Source: Eonycteris spelaea (taxonomy: Eukaryota > Chordata > Mammalia > Chiroptera > Pteropodidae). Taken from it: a stretch of DNA of 64,000 nt. The position numbers and the translations under genes are program-made. Of this stretch, positions 1 to 11,948 are shown one piece after another (the stretch's first letter is position 1; each line of letters opens with the position of its first letter). The stretch is taken from the NCBI GenBank assembly GCA_003508835.1, contig PUFA01000003.1:11013501-11077500 (forward strand), in the 5' to 3' direction. The notes below the pieces were generated by a model. The model saw nothing but the letters and a program-made list of their open reading frames with translations. It was not told the origin of the DNA and did no database searches.

Positions 1-44
1 TCTAATTTAGGACCCGTGTACACATTGATCCCTGTGATGCAGTC

Positions 45-348
45 CTCACCCCCTTTCTTTTCCTAGCTAAATGCTGCTCAGTTGTCACATCTCTCCTTGA
101 ACATTACTGCTTCAGGGAGGCCTTACTTGCCTGACCCCACAGACTAAGATAGGTGACCCATCGTGCACTCCCATGGTACTCCACTTTTTATAGCCATCAG
201 CACAATTGCCACTCTTTAGTTAATTATTTGTTGATTCCTCCCTGCCCCCACCCCCACCCCAATAGACTGTAAGCTCTTCTAGGGCATGACTGTGCCTTTC
301 TTGTCAATTCTCTATCCCAGCAACTGGCACCCTGTGTGCACAATAAAT
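45..348 (+). mobile_element. L2 LINE 3' end
   Basis: This is the typical end of an L2 element. It has a degraded stretch about a reduced gene segment near 110 (CAGGGAGGCCTTACTTGCC), then AGACTGTAAGCTCTTCTAGG near 264, and it closes in CAATAAAT at 341. The order and orientation fit the L2 3' end on the plus strand. It is an ancient, noncoding fossil. Confidence 0.8.
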
Positions 349-1902
349 TTTCGTCTGTCTGGGTGACTGGAGAGATTTGAATATATTAGTCTGAGTAGGA
401 TCCTGATCCTATCAGTAGGCAATAGGGACTGAAGGTTGTCTCCACTGCATTGGTGACCTGATGAGATTTTGAGTTTTAAGAAGATCAGTTGGGAGAGGCA
501 GGTAATATCGGGATCGGGGGACAGACAGTAGTAGTACTGGCATGAAGTGTGGGTCTGAATGAGTGATTTTTCTTCTCTTATCCCATATGCTTCTAGTGGA
601 GAGTCCAGGAAATGAAATAAATTTGTGCATAATTGAAACTGAACAGAATCCATGAATGGGCTTATAATAAGCTCAGCACATAACTGAAATGACCCTACCT
701 TATTGTGGGAAGGTGTTTTTTTTTTTTTTCTTCACTTTCTGCTCTTTCTAAATCTGTTATTTAATCCCTTGGTCCCATTTCTTCCTCTTTCAAGGGTGGA
801 ATCCAGAAGAGATGTTCTCTGTTTGGAATAATGTTCCAGTGTGGCTGCTAGTTTTTTAATATTATTGTCATTCTCTACAATACATATGCAACTTTCAGAT
901 ATTGCATCTGGAGGCTTCTACCCCAGAGAAGAATAAAATTGCAGTTGGAAGAGTCCAAAGTGGCTGGCGTTCTGAGGTTCAAATCAGCTAATTTTCTTGA
1001 CCCAAATTTCTGTGATAGGAACAATGAGTACCCTCTCATGATTGTTGCTCCTGTGACCCATGCTCTCCAGGCCAGTGACAAGTCAGGAGGCTGCTTCTCT
1101 GCTCTTTGTTATACTGGGTTCTGCCCCATCTCTCTAAAGCAATCTTATAAATCATTGATGAGGATATTTCTATTTTTGTCTTAAATATCCTAGCCAAGAA
1201 AGCCTTATGAATACTTTCCAAATCAAATGCTGGCATTGCATGATGCTTCCTCATTAATGGCAGCCCCATTTCATTGTTTTTTTGTTGTTGTTGTTTTTTT
1301 CCTTCCCCTTCTTGGCTCTTGCCATCCATGTCAGCAATGCCAAGTCTCAGCTTGGGGGCAGGGGCTGAGCCTGTTGCAGAACGCTCCGTGGACTCCCTTT
1401 CTTGGGTTGGAGCTCCTTTCCTTCTTCCCCATGGCTGCCCCCTAAATCTCATCTGAAACCTTTAAACCTCAAAATGTTGTAAATTATAACTGATATTTAT
1501 TTTCAGTAAGGTTTCTTCCTGTTGTCCAACCTGCCTCTGAACTCCCCATGCCTCTATCCCAACATCATCCTTTCTGTGCCTAGGCGTTCGGCTCACAAAA
1601 TAAGACATGACATCTATGTTCTCAGAGACTTCCTATGGGGGGAGGGAAGGGACAGGCTCTACATAGATAATGAAAGAACAATGAGGCATGCGATAAAGAG
1701 AGGTGGTTGTAGTGCTGTGGGAGCAGCCCAGGCTACATTTGAACTGAGTTAAAAAGGAGCAGGAGTCCACTTGGCAGAGAAGAGACAGAAGTGTCTGGCC
1801 AGCAGGCGAATTGGTGATCTGGGGAACATGGTGTGTTGGAGTATGTTAGGGAAACCCTAAGTATCTCAGTTAAATACAGACTGGATTTTCTCATCTAGAA
1901 GA
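349..1902. other. Unique sequence, no gene seen
   Basis: I recognise no gene or repeat family here. It holds a T tract at 716-729 and a short TTG-rich stretch at 1275-1302. The open frames on both strands are short, overlap each other and show no family resemblance. Confidence 0.5.
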
Positions 1903-2735
1903 CAAGAGATAACAGTGTTGATGAGGATATGGAGAAAAGGGAACCCTTGTGTACTGTTGATGAGAATGTAAATTGGTGTAGCCCTGTGGAAAACAGTATG
2001 GAGTTTCCTCAAAAAATTTAAAACAGAACTACTGTATGATCCAGCAATCCCTCTTCAGTGTATATACCCAAAGGAAATGAAAATAGGATATTGAAAAGAT
2101 ATCTGTTTATTGCAGCATTATTCACAATAGCCAAGATTTGGGAACAACCTAAGTGTCCCCAACAGATGAGTGGATAAAGAAAGTATGGAATGTATACATG
2201 CACACATGCAATGGAACATTATTCCACTACAAGAAAGAATGAAATTCTGCCACTTATGATAACATGAGTGGACCTTGAGGACATTATGCTAAGTGAGATG
2301 TCATACATTTGAGAGCAAGACAAATACTATATGATATCACTTATATGTGGAATCTAAAAAAGCCAAACTCATAAAAACAGGGACTAAAATGGTAGTTACT
2401 AGGGGCCAGTGGATGGGGGAATGGGAGAGATGTCGTTTAAGGGTACAAACTTGCAACTAATAGATGAATAAACCTTGGAGAGCTAATGCACAGTGTAGTA
2501 AATATAGATAACAATTTGTATTATAATCATCAAACTGGTTAAGACTCTAGATCTTAATTATTCCCACCACAAAAAATAATGGTAATTATGTGACATGATG
2601 GAGGTGCTATCGCTATGATGACAGTCATATTGCAGTAAATAATGAAATCAACATGTTGTACTCCTTAAATTTGCAGAATGTTATATGTCAAATATATTTC
2701 AATAAAAATAAATGATATTAATCCTAAGAAAAAAG
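1903..2735 (+). mobile_element. L1 LINE, ORF2 C-terminus and 3'UTR
   Basis: Sense L1 sequence. It carries the well-known stretch for the last part of ORF2 (GTGTATATACCCAAAGGAAA near 2058, and the CACAATAGCC and GATGAGTGGATAAA blocks that follow). It then runs through the stop region and a 3'UTR, ending in AATAAAAATAAA near 2701. Many frame breaks show it is inactive. It is 5' truncated and looks like an L1M-age copy. Confidence 0.9.
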
Positions 2736-3433
2736 ACTGGAGTTTCTAATGGGGCATTTGTGTATCAGTAAGGGTCTAATAATGGAAAAGTGGAAAAAAG
2801 GCACAGGGACAGAGGACTGGGGAGACTGTAGATGTGCCATCCAGGTGTTCCTCAAATCACTCCCAGGTCATTACTACTTTCTCCTGCAAGCAGTCTTCAA
2901 TCAAGTTATGTATTTATTTCCTGGTATGAAACTAAAATGAAAAATGAATAACACCTTTTGTTTTACCAGATTTATATTCAATGTCTTAATTTTTCTTTCA
3001 TTCCCTTTTACTCTGGTGAGATGTCATTCATTGTCAAAGAGTCTCTGCCTTTAACAGCTCAGGGCATCACCTCCAGCCCCAGCTCCTACCCTTAGCAGAG
3101 GGTGACAGGACAACTTTTCAAACAGCTGTCCTGAGTGAACCTGGCAGCCTGTCCCTACACCTACCTGAGGCTCTCTGAGGGACCAGGTGCTACTACTAGG
3201 GGCTCCCATCATTGGCACTATGGCAGGGTGATGGCCGGAACTACCCTGTGTCACTCACTGTCTGAGAAGTGCTTGAATAATGTGTGGTGGAAGGCACTGT
3301 ACAGGTATTAAGACTTTCTGGCTTCCAGAACTGCCCTAAGGACTGCAGGACAGACTATACCTGTCCTGGGACCATTTGCAAGGGTCTTGGGTTTAACACT
3401 AGGCCTTGGTGCCATTAGGTCTAGGGGTAGGTC
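2736..3433. other. Unique sequence, no gene seen
   Basis: There is no recognisable repeat or coding segment. The 3050-3400 part is richer in G+C than its surroundings but is not CpG dense. Confidence 0.45.
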
Positions 3434-3470
3434 TTTGTTTTTTTGTTTGTTTGTTTATTGGTTTGTTTGA
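3434..3470. repeat. (TTTG)n simple repeat
   Basis: Imperfect TTTG repeats with one TTTATTGG interruption. Confidence 0.85.
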
Positions 3471-3574
3471 TTCTCCATCTGGTTTATGTTCCTTTCCATT
3501 TCTGCTAAATGCCAAAGGACTAAGAAGGAATCACTGATGTTGTTTCCCTGGTGAGTGAATGAACAAGTCCACTT

Positions 3575-3690
3575 CTTCCTCATGATGTTCAAGGCCCATG
3601 TGATCTGAGCCTACACACCCTCCAGTATAATTTCTGCCTCCTAATTCAAACCTGTGCTGGTCAGATGGCACTCAATGTCTCATTTCCAAT
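3575..3690 (+). mobile_element. Possible L2 fragment
   Basis: The stretch TTCAAGGCCCATGTGATCTG near 3589 resembles the internal L2 segment that usually reads tacaaggccctacatgatctg. The rest to about 3850 is too decayed to align by eye. Confidence 0.4.
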
Positions 3691-4515
3691 TGGACTCCTT
3701 CGAGCCTGCAGCTCTTGCCTCTGCCTGTGATGGATGGCCCTCTGCCACCCATCATGTACCTCATCCAGTTTGCTCATTTTTGGAGACCCAGGCTCAGCAC
3801 CAAACCTCCTATAAAAGCCCTCCTGGCTTTTTGTGTCCTCACACATTTTTAAAGATCTGAACTGGAAGCCTTAAGAGCTTTTCGGGGTCTGAGAACTCAG
3901 ATGAGAACCTCACTGTTAGTTCATGTTGACTTCCCAAACTGATATATAGCAGCTTCTAAATGGTGGGGACTTTGTACTTCCTGTCTTCTTGGAGACAGCC
4001 AGCATAGGACAGGCTGCAGAAATGGCAGTCAGCAAATATGGCTTAGCAGTGGGCAGCTCTTTTGTGTTCTGTTGACTTTTTTCCCCTTCAAAATAAGTAT
4101 TTTAATTTGCAGAGAATTAAATATGAAATCCCAGCCTTCGAGCTTGAAGGGCAATGGGCAGGCATTTGCTTCATTCTCATCTCCAGGCAGGAATGTGTCC
4201 AATCCCAGGGGAAGATCCCCACCAGCCTCCTCCTGGCAGCCTCTGTTGCCTGCCCCCACTCAGGATTGTATTTGGCAGAACTCTAGGGACTCTTCCATGT
4301 ATCTGACCACCACCTCTACCCTGGAGGGCCCAGTGTGAAAGCCTGCTCTGTGCCAGATTCTGAGGGTAAATGGGAGAAGTGGAAGATGCAGGCCCTCCCT
4401 TTGGAAGCTGGGGATATGGCTTCCATCCCAAGGACAGTGCTGGGAGATAGGAGGTCTATATAGGCAGGGGAGGCCATGGGTGCCATTCCAGATGTGGGAG
4501 AGGGGCCAGTGCTAA
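3691..4515. other. Unique sequence, no gene seen
   Basis: Overlapping frames of 60-100 codons lie on both strands from 4029 to 4720, but they are mutually exclusive and match nothing I recognise. They are most likely chance frames in moderately GC-rich DNA. Confidence 0.45.
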
Positions 4516-4519
4516 ACCA

Positions 4520-4665
4520 GGCCTGTCTCCTTTTGCCTCTAGCACAGTTACTTTCTGATCTCTTCTCTCTGGGCCTCTGTTTTTTCCCCTGTCGGGTGGA
4601 CATAACCAGCTGCTCAATGGCCCACAAGATCGCAGGGAGATGACTTGAGGTAATGTGAGGGGAAA
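4520..4665 (+). mobile_element. MIR SINE, degraded
   Basis: The GGGCCTCTGTTTTTTCCCCT block at 4572 followed by a GGACATAACC-like stretch fits the MIR segment that normally reads cctcagtttcctcatctgtaaaatgg. It is old and diverged. Confidence 0.5.
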
Positions 4666-4878
4666 TGCAGTTTTAAGGACGAGGGTAGCATCTGAGTGAG
4701 GGGTAAGCTTCACTTATTTTTAAAGTTCGGATCACTAGCTTTACCATCTCATTTTCATAGATTGTTTAATGAGTAGGTTGTACTATTTTTAGAGCTTTTT
4801 TTTTTTCTAATTGTAGGGTAGTTATATGGTTATAACATGCAACTGTCCCAGTTCTTCATAGCAGGACCCCTACCCCAA

Positions 4879-4927
4879 GTGTGTGTGCGTGTGCATGTGT
4901 GTGTGCGCATGTGCGCGTGTGTGTGTA
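4879..4927. repeat. GT/GC alternating tract
   Basis: Nearly pure alternating purine-pyrimidine sequence made of GT, GC and AT steps. It is a variable microsatellite and is prone to form Z-DNA. Confidence 0.85.
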
Positions 4928-5770
4928 CTGGGGAAAGTCATATCACAAGGCCTTCTCCTGGCGGAAAAGAAACCTGGAGATGGTTGAGATACATCAGGAG
5001 GTTTGTAGCTCTCTAGTCCATCACTTTTAAAATCAGCTATGAATAAGGCAGAACTTGGAGGGGGTGCCCTAGAGGACTTGGAAGTCTAAACCAGGGCAAG
5101 GTTTAATTTGGGAAGTAGGTGTTTGTTCTTAAACATCACATTGTGGGCAGGCAAAGCTGCTTTCTCCAGCTGTGGAACAAAAGGCTGTCCTCAGACCTGG
5201 AGGCCAGGAAGGGGACCCTGTGAAAGGGCCTGCATTTGGAATTGAGTCCATTTGGAATCAGATCAGAGATGTCTTTGGATAATGGAATTTGAGGCTCAGT
5301 CCCGTTCATTCCTGTTTTACTGGGATTCTAAAGATCAGTGTATGAGCTTTAGAAACTTGACTGTTTTGCTAGTTTGTTTGATTGATTGATTAATTAATTA
5401 AGTGCTCTGGCCTGCAGACAGACTTATAATTTTAATTAGCTACCAAGATTTAAAAAGAGACTTCAGAAGGTCTGGACCCATTAGGCCAGTATTCCTGCAG
5501 CTAAGCAGAGAGGGTGTCGTGCACTCTTCAGTTACATCCCACTGCCCAGGTGTCTTCTCACTTTAGGCCACCTGCGTGGACCCGTGAGCACTTGAGTTTG
5601 CAGTCCTGAGGTGGTCAGCTGCACCAGTGGGTTTCTGTGGGTACTCTTAGGTTGACAGCCTAGAGGTAATATGTATATCTCAAACTAGAATCAGCTTTCC
5701 GAACTCAAAGTAGTTATTACCCACCTATTGCAAGCTCCTGCTGTTTCTCCACTGTATTTTGAAGTATAGG
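4928..5770. other. Unique sequence with a short (TTGA/TTAA)n tract
   Basis: No gene or repeat family is seen. A tetranucleotide tract of TTGA turning into TTAA lies at 5373-5401. Confidence 0.45.
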
Positions 5771-6127
5771 TGTCGTGGACTGAATTTTGTGTCCCTCTAG
5801 ATTTGTATGTTGAGACCCAACTCCCAGTGTGATAGTATTAGGAGGTAGAGCCTTTGGGAGTTAAGTCTTGAGAGTGGAGTCCTCATGCATGAGATTAATG
5901 CCCTTATAAAAGAGACCCCAGAGAGATTCCTCACCCATTTGCTATGTGAAGACTCAGCAAGAAGGTGGCCTCCTATGAACCAGGAAGTGAGGCTTCACCA
6001 GACACCAAATCTGCTGGCACTTTGATCTTGGATTTCTAGCCTCCATAACTGTGACAAGTAAATGTTTGTTGTTTAAGCCTCCCAGTTTATGGTATTTTTG
6101 TTATAGAAGCCCAAACATATTGAGACA
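5771..6127 (+). mobile_element. MLT1-type solo LTR (ERVL-MaLR)
   Basis: An almost full-length MaLR LTR that begins TG and ends CA. It has the diagnostic blocks GTGTGATAGTATTAGGAGGT near 5826, ATTAATGCCCTTATAAAAGA near 5894 and GACACCAAATCTGCTGGC near 6001, and an AAGTAAATG near the polyadenylation site. No internal retroviral sequence adjoins it, so it is a solo LTR. MLT1A/B is my best subfamily guess. Confidence 0.85.
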
Positions 6128-6599
6128 CTGGGAACGATGCAGCAGCCAGGGACTTGGGCAGCGGGGAGGGCAGGGCTGTACCTGGCTGAATTAGGGAAGC
6201 AGTAAGCCAGGGGGTTGAATCGGGGGCTGGATATACAGATCAGTCCTGGTTGGGAGTCTACAGGGAAACCTGGTGAACTTTCCATATTTGAAACCCCATT
6301 TGACTCTCCAGATATGAATTCTCTAGAATTTTTTCCCTATAGAGAAGATATTTCTTCTCCCAACAGGCATAAGAAACTTGAGAGAAATGAAAATATATAA
6401 TCTAATTTTAACATAATTGTCCATAATATTGTCACTTTAAAAAATTATGAATATAAACACTTATTAGTTATAAAGTGTTGATAACAGACTCATAGAGATG
6501 TAAAGACAGAACAAAGTCATATGCTTTCAGTAGAAAATGAAGAGATCTTTATTTAAAAAGCCAATTTTTCTTGGAACATAGCACATCCATTTTAGATAC
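6128..6599. other. Unique AT-rich sequence
   Basis: No gene or repeat is recognised. The 6390-6590 part is strongly A+T rich. Confidence 0.45.
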
Positions 6600-7010
6600 T
6601 CAGAGAGCTAGACCAGGGGACCTCCGCAGGCTCTGCGGCTCTGAAGTTCTGTGCAAATGCACCTCCTCATTTTCCATCTAGTAAAACAGTTAAATGGTTC
6701 TGTAAAACTCCGTCTGTTCATCGGTTATGCCGTGTCTAGCTGTGCTCTAACTAACATCGTATTAAGAATTGCATTTTTCTCTCTCCCGACTCAGATTTAA
6801 ATCTTGTAATCACCGCTGGGAAGTGAGCTGTATCATCTTGAGAAATCAGACCACAGAGACAGGCCTGCAGCTGGCAGGCTGGGTCATCTTTAATCGCTTA
6901 ACCCTTCATATCGAAGGATGGGTTGTAGCAGCAGATTCCTCCTCCAGAATTTGCCATGGCAGGTTTTCTCAAAGAAAAGCTGGGAGTTAAAATGAAACAG
7001 AGTATGTACA
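6600..7010. other. Candidate conserved noncoding block
   Basis: Unique sequence without visible repeats. It keeps several CpGs (near 6637, 6711, 6721, 6757, 6787, 6813, 6894 and 6911) in otherwise ordinary DNA. It contains an octamer-like TGCAAATG at 6653 and a TAATCG site at 6891. Calling it regulatory is inference; no conservation data were available. Confidence 0.25.
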
Positions 7011-7074
7011 GCAAAAGCCTTGCTTTGTAAATTGACTTTTGCGCCTATACACACTACTGGCTTTATGTGTATCT

Positions 7075-7228
7075 CCATGTAACTCTCTTGTAGGCATGTG
7101 TCTGTGTCTGGGGGCATGCGTGATGGTGATGTGTATGTACATGTGTTTTTATGTGAATACATTCAGTGAATCTTCATGTGCATGTGTGGATGTGAGTGTG
7201 AACGTGTGTGGATATTTGTATGTCTAAG
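7075..7228. repeat. Degenerate GT-rich tract
   Basis: A long, impure run of TGTG, CATG and TATG words, probably a decayed TG microsatellite. The frames crossing it are artefacts of the repeat. Confidence 0.65.
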
Positions 7229-7270
7229 GAACAATTTTCCTTGTCTCATGAAATAAGATCCAATCTAGTC

Positions 7271-7772
7271 AAGGCTAGTGTAGTAGATTGTTAGAAACAA
7301 TGGCCGCAATAATTCCCTTTTTGTATTTATACCCTTGGGTAGTGCCTTCCTACACTGACTCTGTGCTTGGCCATGTGCTTTTCTTTTGTCAATGGGACAT
7401 GACCAAATGTGATGCAGAGACCTGAAAAGCAACTGCATCCTTAAGTCTTCTCCTGCTTTTGGGAACCCTCAGTCAACACAATGTCAGTGCACTGGGGCAA
7501 GTCTGCCAGAGGCATGTGGCTCAGTGACCCCGCCCCCAGCTGACAGCAACCATCACCTGAATGAGGCCATTCTGGACCAAGCAGCCCCTATCCCACCTGT
7601 GAACTCTTTACAGCTATATAAGTGAGCCCAGGGGAGACCAGCAGAACAATCACCCTGTTGAGTACAGCCCAAATGGCCCACCCACATAATCATGAGTTAA
7701 TACGAAATGATTCTTATTTTTAATCACTAAATTTTGGAGTGGTTTGTAACACAGAAAGCCCTAACTAATTGA
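7271..7772 (+). mobile_element. MLT1-type LTR (ERVL-MaLR)
   Basis: It starts with AGTAGATTGTTAGAAACAAT and carries the AATAATTCCCTTTTTGTA block. It ends with a decayed form of the MaLR tail (TTTTAATCACTAAATTTTGG near 7718, then GTTTGTAACACAG and CCTAACTAAT). Orientation is plus. No internal retroviral sequence is present. Confidence 0.7.
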
Positions 7773-8460
7773 TCTAGTTGGTCATAGAGGGAAAAGGGGT
7801 GTTTGGTGAGAACTTGTGAACATGAATCATAGGAAGACATGTAATTCCACGTTTAAACATTTTTTTATAATCTTGTCCTTTATGAGTTTAACAACATAAA
7901 AAAATAGCTCTTATTGGAGACCTTCTATTAATTCTTACACAGAAAAGTGCCTTAACAAGACAAACATGGGCACAGGATGATAGTCCTGGCATGCTCCAAC
8001 AATACTTACTAAGGCCTTGGGAAGAAGGCCAAAGAGAAGCAAACCCAGGTGAACACTCTACTACAGAATTTGCATTGAGGCTAATATTTGCTCTTCCGAA
8101 GAGAAAAGATTCATCTCATCTTGGCTCTTAGCCTGCCTCCATGGGGTGGGCATCACTTTAGCAACTATTACCCAGGAGCTCACCCCAAGGCTTCTTGACT
8201 TCTTGAAGAACAGCGCCTATAAAATGAGGCTTTGAGAGAAACTAGATTCTCTTTCCTGCCTGAGGCCTGCCTTTTGGGAACCTGCCACCTCTTTGGATAA
8301 TTGACTCTAAGGATGATTGCCCCTCTCAAGTGAGACCACGTGTAATTCCAGGAACAAGACCTTTACCCTGTAGATGACAACAGAATATCAGGATATAATG
8401 AATAATCTTTTCTAGATGGCTCTAGTTACAGAAGCAGAGGTTGGGTGAGAAAATTCTGTT
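7773..8460. other. Unique sequence, no gene seen
   Basis: No recognisable repeat family, and no open frame of useful length. Confidence 0.45.
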
Positions 8461-8512
8461 TGAGAGAGAGAGGGAAGGAAGGAGGCAGAGAGGGAGGGTG
8501 AGAGAGAGAAAG
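8461..8512. repeat. GA-rich simple repeat
   Basis: An all-purine run of GAGA and GGAA words, apart from a few interruptions. Confidence 0.8.
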
Positions 8513-9034
8513 TAAATGCAAGAATATTGGCTCCGAGGGCAGGGCACGTGACTTTGGCAGTTCCAGCTCTAGTCCTACTTTACAAGAAATTCTACCTGGT
8601 ATGATTTGAGAGAAGTTAGGACATAATCTAACCTGCTGTTAATATTAGTACTTTGAGTCTGAAAGACACTTTATTTCTGAGAATCCTCTCTTAAAACACA
8701 GAAATACAAACATCTTTGTTATAGGTTAACACCTAAATAGGAAATAGCAGAGGTAAGGCAGAGGGTAAATGCTTTGGAGCTGTTAGGGAACTCTGATGGA
8801 TATGTGGGCACTAAGTACTTATTACATTTCATACTTTAGGTTTTATACAGGCTTGGACCTGCACAGCCTTCTTGTAAATAAATACATCACACACTGCTCA
8901 AAAACATATGCTATATCAACTAGGTCAAAGTTTACTTATGTTTTTTTTCCCCCACGGGGGGTGGTGGTTTAAGGACATTATATGTAAGAGAGGAAAAAGA
9001 ATTGAATTAATTATTAACACAGAAGAAACTGCCT
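8513..9034. other. Unique sequence, no gene seen
   Basis: Nothing recognisable except a T8-C5 tract followed by CACGGGGGG at 8941-8961. Confidence 0.45.
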
Positions 9035-9228
9035 TTATTAACTACTAGCTTTTTGCCAAACCCTATACACAGCCCTTTACCTGTAAGTGTGGATTTCCCT
9101 ACATGCTCCAATTTTCCAGGTAAGGAGACAGATCCTTAGCTGAAAAGGTCAAAGGTATCCTCTGTGTATCATCTAAGTGTAGGAATTAAAACTTAAATAC
9201 AGCAGGCCTGTCTGATGTTAAAGCACTA
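9035..9228 (-). mobile_element. MIR SINE
   Basis: Reverse-oriented MIR. TTTTCCAGGTAAGGAGACAG at 9112 matches the usual ttttacagatgaggaaactg, and the AGGCCTGTCTGATGTTAAAG block near 9204 matches the tRNA-like part. Confidence 0.65.
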
Positions 9229-9234
9229 CTTTTA

Positions 9235-10850
9235 TTTTTATTTAAATTTATAATGAAATATTTCCTGACAGAAAACTTCAGAGAACAACACAAGAACTCA
9301 TGTGCCCATCACCCAATTTTATTAGACTTAGTGTTCTGCTATACTCTATATTTATGGTATTTTTTTTTAATGTGGGATATTTTTCTTTAAAAAGTTTATA
9401 TATAGAAATTCTTTGTGAAGTTTGGATATTCTATAGATTGCAACTATCTTCACTTTATGATGATGTTTAATGAGCAGAAATTTTATTTAAATTTAATCAA
9501 ATATTTGTAGTGAATTTTAAAATCTTTTTAGGTTTTTTTTTTGGTGGCTTATGATTTGTGGGTCCTCTCTTTGAAATATTTTCCTTAGCTATCATCAATA
9601 TATCCTCTTCTTTTTCGATTTTAGAGAGTTTCTTCCCACTTAGGTATCACACCTATCTGGTATTGTTTGTGAATGGAATGAGCTAAAGATCTACTTTGAT
9701 TCTTCCCAAGTGGAGAATGACTAACCCCGGGATGCCGCATGAATTCAGTATTCACCGTCATCCGTTATCTACTTCTGTGCCTAGGAAAGTTGTCTCTGAG
9801 CTCTGTGTTCTCTCTCACTCTTCTGTTGTCTGTTGCTGTGCCGGCACCACTCTATCGCTTCACTATAACCTTGATATGGGTAGGGCCCATCTCTTGATGT
9901 GGTTCTTCCATTTTGTCCGTAGATAATTTTAACCTTTTACTCATGCATTTTAGGATCAGCTTGTGTAGCCCCATAAAAAGCCCTGTCAGAATTTGGTTTA
10001 TAATTGCTTTGAATTTCTATATTAATTTGGGGTTGGCATTGCACCTTTATGTAATTGAGTCTTCTCAACTATGCAAATAGTGTATCTTTCCATTTAAGTT
10101 TCTTTTATGATTTCAGTACCAACTTGAAAATTTCCTTTATAAAATTCTTACCTGGATTTTTTAGTTTTATTCTTGGGAATCTCATAGTTTTTCTTGCTAT
10201 TGTAAATGAGATTTTTTTTCCTATTATTCAAATTGGTGTATAGAAATGATTCATTCTTAAGAATTTTCATTTGTACATAGGATTGCTTAAATTTCTTGTT
10301 TGTTCCAATACGTGATAGATGCTTTCAGATTTTCTATATATACATGTTATTATTGCAAAAAAGGCTAGTTTTGGGTCTTCCTTTCCAGTTCTTTTATTTC
10401 ATTCTTTTAATCTTGATATCATTACTTGGCCAGGACTTCTAACACAAATGTTTTTTGTCTGTCTGTTGAGAAATTCATATGATATTTTCCCTTATCTTTA
10501 TATTAGGGCATCCTTATGTTTCTTTTTTTTTTTTGTTTGTTTTTTGTTTGTTTTTGATAAAAGTATTTGGTCAGACTTCAAAAAATATAATCCTGAAGTT
10601 TATTTGCTTGTATTTTATTCAGGATTTTTATATCTGTGTTCACAAAATGTCACATTTTGGTATCAATAAAATGAGATGGGTAACTTTCTCTTTTTTTTCT
10701 TTCTCTGAAATATTTTGTATAAGATATAAATTGTCTGTTCCTTGTAGATTTGCTGCTTACCTTTAAGACTGTCTGTTCTAGTGGTTTTGGAGAAAGGAGA
10801 TTTTGATACTTTCCATTTTATATAAATTTTATGGTTTCCTCCAGCTGGAT
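9235..10850 (-). mobile_element. Old L1/HAL1, antisense
   Basis: Antisense L1 sequence from the 3'UTR leftmost into ORF2. GTGCCGGCACCACTCTATCG near 9839, TTTTAGGATCAGCTTGTGTA near 9948 and the CTTGCTATTGTAAATGAGA block near 10192 are reverse complements of internal ORF2 sequence. It continues to TTTTGGTATCAATAAAATGA near 10655. It is heavily mutated, so the frames within it are meaningless. Confidence 0.8.
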
Positions 10851-11580
10851 GCGTATGTTGGGGCACTTGTGTGTGTTGATATTGAGGTCTCTCACATCTA
10901 GTCACAGAATCTGTGGTCATCTAACCTTGCTTCCTGGCCACAAGGCTATGACGTTTTTTCCCCCTGCAGTTTTACTGTCCAAAATCTTCGCAAGACTGTT
11001 GGCCCTGGCAGCACGCTACCATTTTTCCCTGGCCTCCTTTTCCTCTGCCCAGCCCTGCTTCATGCAGTGATCGTAGCTGGTTTTCTGTCCAACTTTGGTC
11101 TCCTTAGTCTTTGTTAACCTGCAGAAGCCAAACTCTAAGACTTCTGCTTTCAGTTCTGGGGCCCAGGAGACCCGTGAGTCTACTCAATCCCTTGATCTCT
11201 GTCCTTTTTCTGGTTCACAGCAATTGTTTTTTGAGCTTGGCTATGGTTTTATTGGTTTTCTCTTTTAAGACTTTAACTCCTTGTAGCAGAGAGGGCTGTT
11301 AAAGTGGGAATTCATTGAGTCATCTTGATTGGAAGTTTCCCAGCACCTGCTTTTAACCACCAGACAATATTACCTCTTTAATCACGCCTTTAGGCAATAT
11401 CTCATCATCCAGCCGGGAAATGGATGACTTGTTCACAGTTACCTGCACCCTGCTTTGAAGCCAATAAAGCCCCTTTGCTGAGATTATTCTTATTCTTGAC
11501 TATAACATAACAGAAGAGCAGGTCATGAAACCAGCAAGGTTCTTTAGATGTTGATAGTCCCTGGCCCCTTCTCCTTGCCT
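10851..11580. other. Unassigned sequence right of the antisense L1
   Basis: It may still hold the upstream, very decayed part of the same L1 up to about 11330, but I cannot align it. The rest shows no gene or repeat. Confidence 0.4.
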
Positions 11581-11584
11581 TGAC

Positions 11585-11722
11585 ACCTTCCACTTTAGAG
11601 ATGAGGAAATAGAGATTCAGGGAGATAAAATTATTGGACCAAAGTTTCTCTAGGTAAGAGAAGATAGGGACTAGAACACCTAGGTAACCTGATGTCAAGC
11701 CTAATGTTCCTCCCCTCCCCGC
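11585..11722 (-). mobile_element. MIR SINE
   Basis: TTTAGAGATGAGGAAATAGA near 11594 is the reverse complement of the MIR core tctgtaaaatggggat neighbourhood. A block matching the tRNA-related portion follows, ending near GATGTCAAGCCTAATG. Confidence 0.7.
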
Positions 11723-11768
11723 TGCCCACCTCAAGATTAATCTTTGGTGACACATTAATAACACTTGG

Positions 11769-11793
11769 GATTAATTAATTAATTAATTAATTT
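11769..11793. repeat. (TTAA)n simple repeat
   Basis: Six near-perfect ATTA units. Confidence 0.9.
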
Positions 11794-11834
11794 AGTCAGT
11801 CACGGGAATCTTTCAAACATTCTAATATCCATCC

Positions 11835-11948
11835 TGAATCAGATGAACGGATTTAGAATTTCAGAGGATGGGGTCCAGACTTTTGTATTTTTTCAAAGCT
11901 TACCAGGTACTTTTTGAGGCGCAGTGAACTTGAGGACCACCACAGTGG
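11835..11948 (-). mobile_element. MER5A/B hAT-Charlie fragment
   Basis: The CTGAATCAGA block followed by GATGGGGTCCAGACTTTTGT and AGCTTACCAGGTACTTTTTG matches, in reverse, the MER5 layout. It ends at the inverted-repeat remnant ACTTGAGGACCACCACAGTGG-like sequence near 11929. About 20 extra bases sit after CAGA relative to what I remember. Confidence 0.6.

Noticed and set aside
10055..10766. Hydrophobic, Phe-rich plus frames that look like membrane proteins
   Set aside because: They are the T-rich complement of old L1 ORF2, read in the wrong direction.
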